Source: Halosimplex aquaticum (GTDB lineage: Archaea > Halobacteriota > Halobacteria > Halobacteriales > Haloarculaceae). Taken from it: 64,000 nt of DNA. Shown one piece after another: positions 52,682 through 62,376 of the stretch (the first letter of the stretch is position 1; each line of letters begins with the position of its first letter). Both the position numbers and the translations under genes were made by a program. Under the pieces are notes generated by a model. That model saw only the letters and a list, made by a program, of their open reading frames with translations. It had not been told where the DNA came from and did not search any database. Location: contig NZ_CP118158.1 in assembly GCF_028747785.1 (NCBI RefSeq), forward strand, positions 4,030,001 to 4,094,000, in the 5' to 3' direction.

Positions 52682-53569
52682 ATGCGCTGTTCGCAGACGA
52701 TCGGACTGGTCGCTATCGTCGCGCTGATCGCACTGGCCGGCTGTTCGGGCGGCGGGGGGACAGCAACGCCCGCGTCGACGCCGACGCCGTCCCCCACGCA
52801 GACGCCGACGGCGACGCCGACCGGGACGCCGACTCCCTGGGACACGGCGACGCCGTCTCCGACGCCGACCGCCACTCCGACGGCGACACCGACCGCAACG
52901 CCGACCGCGACGCCGTCGCCGCACTCCACGGCGGCGTTCTGGGAGGAGTTGCTGGCGTCGCACGAGGGGACGCTCCGCAACGCCTCGAGTTTCACGGCGG
53001 CGCAGTCGATGCGGGTCTCCGGTCCGGACGGGGCGCTGCGGTCGGGCGAGCGAAACGTGACGGTGGCGCTCATCGCCAACGGTAGCGAGCGCTACATCGA
53101 GCGCCGGTTCCCGGACCGCCGGGTCGCGCGCTACCAGCCTGACGGCGAGAGCGGAGTCTACGTCCGTCACAACCGCTCGGGGAACGTCACTTACGAGACG
53201 GCGTCCGGTCCGATCCGGATCGACTCGGCGGTCCGACCGGTCCAGGCGTCCTGGCTCGCGTCGTTCGACTACACCGACGAGGGCCTCGTCCAGACCAACC
53301 GCGGCGAGCGCCGCAAGTTCACCGTCACGTCGGTCGAGGCGGTCGACCAGTCGGTGGCCGATTCCTACGAGGGCGAACTCACCGACGTCAACTACACCGT
53401 GTACGTCGACCCGGACAGGGGGATCGTGACCCAGCTCGTCTACAGCGTCGAGCTGGAGCGGGAGAACGGTACCGTCACGCTCGCGACGGCGTACCTGATC
53501 CGCGACGTCGGCTCGTCGACGTACGACCCGCCGAGGTGGCTCGACGAGGCGAAGGCGAACACCGAGTGA
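52682..53569 (+). CDS. Thr-Pro-rich lipoprotein
   Basis: 295 residues from the ATG at 52682, 24-29 nt after TTTTATG, which makes the upstream ATG part of the promoter. A Sec signal (IGLVAIVALIALAGC, Cys21) gives a lipid anchor. A linker of repeated TPTATP units (about residues 30-80) is probably extended and glycosylated. The rest, about 210 residues with NVT, NGS, NRS, NYT and NGT sequons, is a beta-rich domain like the LolA/LppX-type folds of haloarchaeal surface lipoproteins (RNASSFTAAQSMRVS, YTVYVDPDRGIVTQLVYSVEL). The function is unknown. Confidence 0.78.
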   Translation: MRCSQTIGLVAIVALIALAGCSGGGGTATPASTPTPSPTQTPTATPTGTPTPWDTATPSPTPTATPTATPTATPTATPSPHSTAAFWEELLASHEGTLRNASSFTAAQSMRVSGPDGALRSGERNVTVALIANGSERYIERRFPDRRVARYQPDGESGVYVRHNRSGNVTYETASGPIRIDSAVRPVQASWLASFDYTDEGLVQTNRGERRKFTVTSVEAVDQSVADSYEGELTDVNYTVYVDPDRGIVTQLVYSVELERENGTVTLATAYLIRDVGSSTYDPPRWLDEAKANTE

Positions 53570-53665
53570 GCGACCGACCGGGCGACGCCCACCGGCTTAC
53601 CAGCCAGTAACCGCGCGTGCCGGTTTGACGGGGTTTAAGCCGCCTCGTTCGTTATCCGCTCGTAC

Positions 53666-54754
53666 ATGACCGACAGCGAGTACGACGTCGTCGTGGTCGG
53701 CGGCGGCCCGGCTGGACTGACGGCCGCGCTCTACACCACGCGACTCGGGCTGGACACGGCGGTCGTCGACCGCGGCGGCGGCCGCGCCGCGATGATGCAG
53801 GACACTCACAACGTCATCGGCGTCACCGAGGACGTCAGCGGCGGCGAGTTCCTCGGGACGGCCGCCGAGCAGGTACAGTCGTACGGCGCCGACGTCCACC
53901 GCGAGTTCGTCGGCGGGATCGAGCGCGTCGACGGCGAGGACGGCGACGGTCTCCGGTTCCGCCTGGAGACAGACGGCGCGACCTACGGCGCTCGCCGGGT
54001 CGTCCTCGCGACCGGCTTCTCGGACGTGACCCCGGACCCGCCGCTGCCGCCGACGGGCCGAGGCCTCCACTACTGTCTCCACTGCGACGCCTACATGTTC
54101 GCCGACGAGCCGGTCTACGTGATGGGGACGGGCGACTCGGCGGCCTACGTCGCGATGATCATGCTGAACTTCACCGACGACGTGGATCTCTTGACCCGCG
54201 GCGAGGACCCCGAGTGGAGCGAGGACACCGACGAGATGCTCCGCAACCACCCCGTCGAGGTGATCCGCGAGGACATCGCGGCCGCCAACCGGGACGACGA
54301 CGGCTGGCTCGAGTCCTTCGAGTTCGAGGACGGTGCAGTCCGCGAGTACCGCGGAGGCTTCCCGATGTACGGTTCGGAGTACAACACCGACCTGGCCGAG
54401 GCCGTCGGCTGCGAGCTGACCGACGACGGGACCATCGACGTGGACGACCACGGCCGCACCAGCGTCGACGGCGTCTACGCCGTCGGGGACGTGACCCCCG
54501 GTCACAACCAGATCCCCGTCGCGATGGGCCAGGGCGCCAAAGCCGGCATCGCCATCCACATGGACTTGCGTCCGTTCCCGCGGTCCGTCGAGGGCATCGA
54601 CGAGATGGGGCCCGTCTCCTCGGGCGACGTGCCCGCCCTCTCGCGGGAGTTGCTCGCGACCGCAGTCGCCCACGAGGGCCACGCCGGCGGGCCGCGCACC
54701 GACGCCGCCGACGACGTCGAGACCGGCGACGAACAGCCCGCCGACGACGACTGA
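53666..54754 (+). CDS. Thioredoxin reductase-like FAD/NAD(P) oxidoreductase
   Basis: 362 residues, about 40 longer than usual because of an acidic tail. FAD-binding VVVVGGGPAGLTAALY (about residues 8-23), redox pair Cys137-x2-Cys140 in HYCLHCDAY, a nucleotide-binding segment VMGTGDSAAYVAMIM, and the final FAD motif VYAVGDVTPGHNQIPVAMGQGA are in the normal order. The enzyme would pass electrons from NAD(P)H to a disulfide partner. The disulfide reads CLHC, not the common CATC, and VMGTGDSA is a changed version of GGGDSA. A GGTTTAAGCC box lies about 30 nt upstream. No thioredoxin gene is adjacent. Confidence 0.86.
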   Translation: MTDSEYDVVVVGGGPAGLTAALYTTRLGLDTAVVDRGGGRAAMMQDTHNVIGVTEDVSGGEFLGTAAEQVQSYGADVHREFVGGIERVDGEDGDGLRFRLETDGATYGARRVVLATGFSDVTPDPPLPPTGRGLHYCLHCDAYMFADEPVYVMGTGDSAAYVAMIMLNFTDDVDLLTRGEDPEWSEDTDEMLRNHPVEVIREDIAAANRDDDGWLESFEFEDGAVREYRGGFPMYGSEYNTDLAEAVGCELTDDGTIDVDDHGRTSVDGVYAVGDVTPGHNQIPVAMGQGAKAGIAIHMDLRPFPRSVEGIDEMGPVSSGDVPALSRELLATAVAHEGHAGGPRTDAADDVETGDEQPADDD

Positions 54755-54794
54755 CGGCCACCCGCTCTCGCCGACCGCCACCCGGGTTCTCGAA

Positions 54795-54998
54795 TCAGGA
54801 GTCGATCCCGTAGATGCGGTCGACGCCGAGGTAGACGAACCACACCATCCAGACGGTGAAGATGACCAGCCACGCGCCGTACTGGACGTAGGGGTGGGGA
54901 ACGAGGACGTACGCGACGAGGAGCAGGCCCGCGACGGCGACCGCTGCGGCGACGTTGTACCGCGTCGGCGCGAACACGTCCCCGAGCAGGTCGCGCAT
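54795..54998 (-). CDS. Small two-helix membrane protein
   Basis: 67 residues from the ATG at 54998 (MRDLLGDVFAPTRYN); the longer frame has an unlikely basic extension. Two hydrophobic helices (about 16-31 and 38-60) are followed by YLGVDRIYGIDS. An AATAATAG element about 27 nt upstream fits a leaderless promoter. The family was not recognised. Confidence 0.6.
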   Translation of the reverse strand: MRDLLGDVFAPTRYNVAAAVAVAGLLLVAYVLVPHPYVQYGAWLVIFTVWMVWFVYLGVDRIYGIDS

Positions 54999-55094
54999 CG
55001 GGCTCACTACGTGCCGATCCGCTATTATTCTTGGTGGAAGCGCCTCCGCGGACCCCGACGCTCGACGGTCGCGAATCCCGGTGGCGCATCTCGA

Positions 55095-55163
55095 CGACCG
55101 TCGCAACTACGCTGTCGGTCCGACCGTCGCAACTACGCTGTCAGGACGACCGTCGTGACTGCG
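55095..55163. repeat. 26-bp tandem repeat, two and a half copies
   Basis: Units begin at 55095, 55121 and 55147 (third partial), each starting CGACCGTCG; the first two share CGACCGTCGCAACTACGCTG and differ only in their last bases. It lies in the gap between two divergent small membrane-protein genes. Confidence 0.75.
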
Positions 55164-55240
55164 CCGCGGTCGATAGGTTTCGGGCGGTCTGTTCCGACGT
55201 TCGGAAATCGTTATTCGTCAGCGGTTTGAACGGGCGGACG

Positions 55241-55561
55241 ATGGGACGGAGTATCGAGTTCTCCGGCGACTGGCTCAAGCGCAGTTTCTACGCGCTCCAG
55301 CTGGCCGTGCTCTTCGCTGCCCTGCTCTTCGTCGTGCCTCGTCTCGATACGTCCGCTACCGTCCTGCTCGGCGTCCTGTTCGCGTCGCTCGTGGGAGCCA
55401 CGGCGTTCGCCATGTGGCGGGCGAGGACCGGCAGCGACGGGGTATCGCACCTCGGCACGGCCGAGGACATCACGTACGACCCGTTCGCGGATCCCGGACA
55501 GGCGGCCCGTGACGGCTGGGAGAAGTCGGTCGGTGGGCTCTCCGACGGCGACGACGACTGA
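55241..55561 (+). CDS. Small two-helix membrane protein with acidic tail
   Basis: 106 residues from the ATG at 55241, about 30 nt after a CGTTATTCG element; the frame is open upstream, but only through the tandem repeats. Two membrane helices (about 16-34 and 40-60) are followed by an acidic cytoplasmic region ending LSDGDDD. It is of a haloarchaeal small membrane type without known function. It converges with the trehalose genes. Confidence 0.65.
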   Translation: MGRSIEFSGDWLKRSFYALQLAVLFAALLFVVPRLDTSATVLLGVLFASLVGATAFAMWRARTGSDGVSHLGTAEDITYDPFADPGQAARDGWEKSVGGLSDGDDD

Positions 55562-55637
55562 GACTGGTATCGACAGCGACGACGGACGCAGCACGCCGAA
55601 CGATGCGGGCCTTCCCTCCGCAGTGGCGGTCGCTCGC

Positions 55638-56435
55638 TCACTCGCACTGCGCTTCGGCGACGAGGTCGAGGAACTCCCGGACGTCGCGGGGCGCTTCGAG
55701 ACGGTAGTCCGCGGCGGTCTCGCGCTCGCCGACGAGGACGCCGACGCCGTCGTCGAGCACCCGGAAGGCGTCCTCGTCGGTGCGGTCGTCGCCGACGTAC
55801 ATCGGGAGCCAGCCGTCGGGCGCCTCGTCTGTCAGCAGGTCGACGGCGCGGCCCTTGTCCCAGTCGACGGCGGGGCGGATCTCGCGGATCGCCTTGCCGT
55901 CGCGGATCTCCAGGGGGGCGCCGGTGGCGACCACCTCCTCGACGGTGGCGCGGACGCTCCGCTCGACTTCGGCGACGCGCTCGGACGGCACCTGCCGGAC
56001 GTGGACCGTCGCGGTCAGGCCCTTGTCCTCTATCTCGACGCCGGGGACGTGGGCGAGGCGGTCGCCGAGGTGGTCGCAGACGCGGTCGACCGCGTCGCGA
56101 CACCGGCGTGCCTCGGGGTTGACGACCTCGCCGCCGTCGTAGCGGAGTTCGAGGCCGTGGTTGCCGGCGTAGGCGATGCCGTCGACGTCGACGCGGTCGC
56201 GGAGGTCGGCGAGTTCCCGGCCGCTGACGACGGCCACGTCGACGGAGGGACACGCGGCGAGTCGCTCGACCCGCTCGCGGACGGGCGGGGGCATCTGCGC
56301 GGCGTCGGGGTCGTCGACGATAGGCGCGAGCGTGCCGTCGAAGTCGAGCGCGCAGACGACGCCCGGAGCGGCGGCGAGGCGGTCGGCGACGGACTCCCGG
56401 GCGAGCCAGAGCGGGGTGGCGTCAGTCGCCTGCAC
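55638..56435 (-). CDS. otsB: Trehalose-6-phosphate phosphatase
   Basis: 265 residues. HAD motif I CALDFDGTLAPI (nucleophile Asp31, acid Asp33), motif II VAVVSGREL, AGNHGLEL, KGLTATVHVR, and motif III/IV GDDRTDEDAF are typical of OtsB. It removes phosphate from trehalose-6-phosphate to give the compatible solute trehalose. Its start overlaps the end of the synthase gene by 14 bp, so the two are translated from one message. Trehalose in haloarchaea supports osmotic balance. Confidence 0.94.
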   Translation of the reverse strand: MQATDATPLWLARESVADRLAAAPGVVCALDFDGTLAPIVDDPDAAQMPPPVRERVERLAACPSVDVAVVSGRELADLRDRVDVDGIAYAGNHGLELRYDGGEVVNPEARRCRDAVDRVCDHLGDRLAHVPGVEIEDKGLTATVHVRQVPSERVAEVERSVRATVEEVVATGAPLEIRDGKAIREIRPAVDWDKGRAVDLLTDEAPDGWLPMYVGDDRTDEDAFRVLDDGVGVLVGERETAADYRLEAPRDVREFLDLVAEAQCE

Positions 56436-57978
56436 GCGTCGTCACACCCCCGTCGGCGTGGCCGAGACCGGCGACCGTCCCGAGGACGGTCCCGACCCAC
56501 GACTCGATGTCGTTGTCGGTCACGTAGTCGGCGAGCGCGTTGCCGCGGCGGCGGCGCTCGCGCTCGTCCATCGACAGCGCCTCGTCGAGCGCGTCGGCGA
56601 ACCAGACGGTGTCGTGCGGACGCACGGAGACGGTCCACTCGCCGAGGACGTCGTGGGCGCCGGCCTGGTCGCTCAGGACGAGCACCCCGGGGTCGTCGTC
56701 CTGTGCGGCGACGAATTCCTGGGCGACGAGGTTCATCCCGTCGCGGATCGGGCTGACGACCGCGAGGTCGGCCTCGCGGTAGAGCCCCGCGAGCCCCTCG
56801 TTCGAGATCATGTCGGTCGTGTAGACGACGGGCTGCCAGTCGTCCGTCGCGAAGCGGTCGTTGACCCGCTCGACGGCGGCCTCGACCCGCTCCTGGTAGC
56901 GCCGGTAGGCGTCGATGGACGAGCGGCTCTCCGTCCCGACCTGGACGAACGTCACCTCGCCCAGCCAGCGCGGCCGCTCGGCGAAGAGCCGCTCGAAGGC
57001 CTCGAGGCGCTCGACGATACCCTTGGTGTAGTCGAGACGGTCGACGCCGACTGCGAGACGGGTGTCGCGGTCGATCCCGCGGTTCTTGCGGAAGGCGGCG
57101 CAGAAGCCGGTCGCCTCCATGCTCCCGGCCTGCTCGCGGATGCGGTCGGCCGGGACGCCCATCGGCGCCGCCCGGACGGCCGTCGTTCGGCCACGGTGGG
57201 TGACGGTGCCCGCCTCGCGGTCGACCTCGGCCCCCGAGAGCCCCCGCTCGGCACACCGGAGGAAGTTCTCGCAGTACCGCGGGACGTGAAAGAGGAGGAC
57301 GTCGTTGCCGAGCAGGCCGTCGAGAATCTCCTCGCGGTGGGGGCAGGCGCGGAACGAGTCCCAGCTCGGCCAGGGGATGTGCCAGGTGTGGGCGAGCGTC
57401 CGGTTCGGCGTCGAGTCGCCCGACGCGCCGTCGGTGCGCTCGCGGACCTGCTGGGGGGCGAGCGCGAGGTGGTAGTCGTGGAGCCAGACGAGGTCTCCGG
57501 GCTCGCTGGCCGCGGCCAGCTCCGCCGCGAACTGGTCGTTGACGCGGCGGTAGTCCGCCCAGGCGTCACCGCAGCTCTCGACGGTGCCCAGCGCGGCGTG
57601 GCAGAGCGGCCAGAGCACCCGGTTGCTGACCCCGTAGTAGTACCCCTCGACCTCCGCGTCGTCGAGCCAGAGCCGCTGGAGGGTGTAGGTGTCGTCCCCG
57701 TCGGGGGGGACGGTCACGCGGTCGTCCTCGTCGACGACGGTCGCGTCGGCGTCGCCGTCGCCCCAGGCGATCCAGGTGCCGGAGACGCGCCGCATCACGG
57801 CGTCGAGGCCCGCCGTCAGGCCGCCCGCGGGGCGATCGACGGTCACGTCGCCGTCGTCGCCGTAGTCGTGCCTGTACGGTTGCCGGTTCGATGCGACGAC
57901 GAGGTCGTCGCCCGCTGTCGCGAGCACGCGGTCGAGATCCGTCTCGACGCGGTCGACTCGCAGGTGTGTCCTCTCCAT
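56422..57978 (-). CDS. otsA: Trehalose-6-phosphate synthase
   Basis: 518 residues, a GT20 enzyme joining UDP-/ADP-/GDP-glucose and glucose-6-phosphate. Landmarks: SNRQPYRH and PAGGLTAGLD near the N-terminus, GVSNRVLWPLCH, WLHDYHLALAPQ, HIPWPSWDSFRACPHREEIL, the donor-binding VDRLDYTKGIVERL, and SPIRDGMNLVAQEFVAAQ. About 50 residues longer than the bacterial form because of acidic loops. It is the first gene of the otsA-otsB pair. The start at 57978 leaves about 100 bp to the next gene, which ends at 58085. Confidence 0.94.
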   Translation of the reverse strand: MERTHLRVDRVETDLDRVLATAGDDLVVASNRQPYRHDYGDDGDVTVDRPAGGLTAGLDAVMRRVSGTWIAWGDGDADATVVDEDDRVTVPPDGDDTYTLQRLWLDDAEVEGYYYGVSNRVLWPLCHAALGTVESCGDAWADYRRVNDQFAAELAAASEPGDLVWLHDYHLALAPQQVRERTDGASGDSTPNRTLAHTWHIPWPSWDSFRACPHREEILDGLLGNDVLLFHVPRYCENFLRCAERGLSGAEVDREAGTVTHRGRTTAVRAAPMGVPADRIREQAGSMEATGFCAAFRKNRGIDRDTRLAVGVDRLDYTKGIVERLEAFERLFAERPRWLGEVTFVQVGTESRSSIDAYRRYQERVEAAVERVNDRFATDDWQPVVYTTDMISNEGLAGLYREADLAVVSPIRDGMNLVAQEFVAAQDDDPGVLVLSDQAGAHDVLGEWTVSVRPHDTVWFADALDEALSMDERERRRRGNALADYVTDNDIESWVGTVLGTVAGLGHADGGVTTRAGD

Positions 57979-58084
57979 GACGGATTACCCGTTGTTACCC
58001 CGCCAGGGGGGTATGGGCGCGGCTTGCACCTGCGGGCTGTCACCCGCGACGCCACGCCACCGAAATACGGCCTCCAGAACGGTC

Positions 58085-59449
58085 CTATCCCGCGTTCGCG
58101 GCGGGCTGCTGGTCCGCGTCCGCATCCGAAGCGCCGGCGTGGCGACGGATGTTCCGGATGCGTTCCGGGATCGGCGGGTGCGTGTAGTGGAACGTCTCGT
58201 AGAGGGGGTGCGGGAACGGATTCGAGAGGTTCTCGCTAGCGAGGCGACAGAGGGCGTCGACCATCGGTTCGCCGTCGCCCATCACCTCGACGGCGAACGC
58301 GTCGGCCTCCCGCTCGTGTGCAAGGGAAAGCTTGTTTTCGAGGGGGCTGGTGAGCCGGTTCAGCGGCTCCAGGACGACGGCCGCGAGGAACAGTCCGGCG
58401 TAGACCGGCCGGCCCGCGCCGGAGGCGAGGCCGAACAGTTCGTAGAGCCACGGGCCGGTGACCAGCTGGTAGGCGACGAAGAACACGACGCCCATGCGGA
58501 GGGCGGAACTCCCCACGCGCTTCCAGATGTGGGCCTTCTTCCAGTGGGCGAGTTCGTGCGCGAGCACGCTCTGGAGTTCGTCGGTCTCCATCTGCTCGAC
58601 CAGCGTGTCGAAGAGGACGACGCGCTTGGTCGCCCCGAACCCGACGAAGTAGGCGTTGGAGTGGCCGCTCCGGCGGCTGGCGTCCATTATGTAGATCTGC
58701 GAGCAGGAGAAGCCGGCGCGGTCGAACACGTCGGTGACGGCGTCGTGGAGGTCGCCGGACTCGACGGGCTCGAAGTCGTTGAACAGCGGCGCGATGACCC
58801 GCGGGTAGACGACCATCATGACCAGCGAGAAGGCGACGAACAGCGCCCAGGCGCCGACCCACCACAGCCCCGGGAACGAGTCGACGACCCACATGACCGC
58901 CGCGGCGAGCAGGCCCGTGATGACCACCGTGACGGCGAGGCCGACGATCTGATCGCGGAGCCACAGGCGCGGCGACTGCTCGTTGAAGCCGAATATCTCC
59001 TCGACGACGAACGTGTCGAAGAGTTCGAAGGGGACCGATGAGAGCTGGACGGCGAGGACGACGCCGAGGAAGAAGACGACGCCGGAGGGCACGGTACCCA
59101 GTCCGAGCGACTCGACGGCCGCGATGGCCTCGGCCAGCAGGCCGGCGTAGAGGACGAGCAGTAGGAGGCCCACGCCGACCCAGGCTTCGAGTTGCCCGGC
59201 GCCGGCCTTCGCCCGCTGGTAGCCGAGCAGTTCGTCGGTGTCGCCGACGTCGAGGCGGTCGTCGAACCAGTTCCCTTCGCCGTTCGCGGGTTCTTCGTCT
59301 TCGCTCGTTTCGCCCTCGCTCGTTCCATCCGTGGTCGCTCTGCGCCCGATCTCGCGGGCTCCGTGGCGAATGTTCAGCGACGCGAGCCAGGTGAAGAAGG
59401 CCTCGGTCCCGACGAGCAGGGCGAGGAACGCGACGTGAAAGGCGAGCAT
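58085..59449 (-). CDS. M48-family membrane metalloprotease (Ste24/HtpX-like)
   Basis: 454 residues with about seven membrane helices. The zinc site is HELAHWKKAH (about residues 297-306), with the third ligand Glu in EREADAFAVEVMG near 380. The order of helices and the NEQSPRLWLRDQ loop resemble the Ste24 CAAX-protease branch, which is longer than HtpX. An acidic linker of about 25 residues after the first helix is a halophilic insertion. Ste24 relatives clear or process membrane proteins; the CAAX substrates of eukaryotes are absent here, so quality control is more likely. Confidence 0.88.
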   Translation of the reverse strand: MLAFHVAFLALLVGTEAFFTWLASLNIRHGAREIGRRATTDGTSEGETSEDEEPANGEGNWFDDRLDVGDTDELLGYQRAKAGAGQLEAWVGVGLLLLVLYAGLLAEAIAAVESLGLGTVPSGVVFFLGVVLAVQLSSVPFELFDTFVVEEIFGFNEQSPRLWLRDQIVGLAVTVVITGLLAAAVMWVVDSFPGLWWVGAWALFVAFSLVMMVVYPRVIAPLFNDFEPVESGDLHDAVTDVFDRAGFSCSQIYIMDASRRSGHSNAYFVGFGATKRVVLFDTLVEQMETDELQSVLAHELAHWKKAHIWKRVGSSALRMGVVFFVAYQLVTGPWLYELFGLASGAGRPVYAGLFLAAVVLEPLNRLTSPLENKLSLAHEREADAFAVEVMGDGEPMVDALCRLASENLSNPFPHPLYETFHYTHPPIPERIRNIRRHAGASDADADQQPAANAG

Positions 59450-59572
59450 ATCACAGGGTACGTCGCGGACGGGTTAAAGCCCCCGTCGTCGCCGTCGGTT
59501 CCCCGGGTCGGTCCTGCTGTGTTCCTGGAGCGCAGAACTTGAAGTATCCCGGAGAGAGGATTTCTACCGTGA

Positions 59573-61816
<2,244 letters not shown>

Positions 61817-61884
61817 CCCCGTCTCCCGCTTCTCTCCCCGGGTTTTCGCGTTCTCGCCGTTCGACGTGACCGCCTGAGCGCGGT

Positions 61885-62328
61885 CTACAGCGTCTTCGAC
61901 ATCGCGGTCGCGGAGGACGGGCAGAGCTCGGCGAACTCGGCGGTGTTCCGGACGGTCGCGGGCGCATCCTGGCGGTCGATCGTCTCGTAGCCGCGGGCGG
62001 CGAAAAAGTCGCTGGCCGTCGTGGTGAGCAGGAACAACCGTCGGACGCCGGCGTCGCGGGCTGCGGCTTCGAGTTCGTCGACGAGCGCGGTGCCGTGGCC
62101 CGCTCCCCGCGCCGATTCCTCCACCGCGACCGAGCGGAGCAGTCCGTCCTCGCCGTGGACTTCGAAGCCGCCGACGCCGACTGCGTCTCCGTCGGCGCGC
62201 GCGACGTAGAAGCGACCCGTCTCGGTGTCGACGTCGTCGGTCGGAAGCCCCGCTCGGTCGAGCAAATTCTCCACGTACCGGAGTCCGTCCCCGCCGGCGC
62301 GTTCGAGGGCGATCCCGCTGTCGGTCAT
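61885..62328 (-). CDS. arsN2: GNAT acetyltransferase of the ArsN2 type
   Basis: 147 residues from the ATG at 62328. VGVGGFEVHGEDGLLRSVAV, then RGAGHGTALVDELEAAARDAGV (acetyl-CoA pyrophosphate loop) and LFLLTTTASDFFAARGYETIDR show a GNAT fold. The segment VRNTAEFAELCPSSATAM at the end is characteristic of ArsN2-like proteins, linked to arsenic resistance and often near ars genes. No arsenic genes are near here, so the name is by resemblance. It converges with katG. Confidence 0.78.
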   Translation of the reverse strand: MTDSGIALERAGGDGLRYVENLLDRAGLPTDDVDTETGRFYVARADGDAVGVGGFEVHGEDGLLRSVAVEESARGAGHGTALVDELEAAARDAGVRRLFLLTTTASDFFAARGYETIDRQDAPATVRNTAEFAELCPSSATAMSKTL

Positions 62329-62376
62329 GGGACCCGGATCGAACGCCACCGGCAAGACGGTTCCGTCGGGTGCGAC

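Noticed and set aside
52760..52920. Thr-Pro-Ala coding repeat in the lipoprotein gene as a separate DNA repeat element
   Set aside because: The DNA periodicity follows from the TPTATP protein linker and is adequately described as part of that gene.
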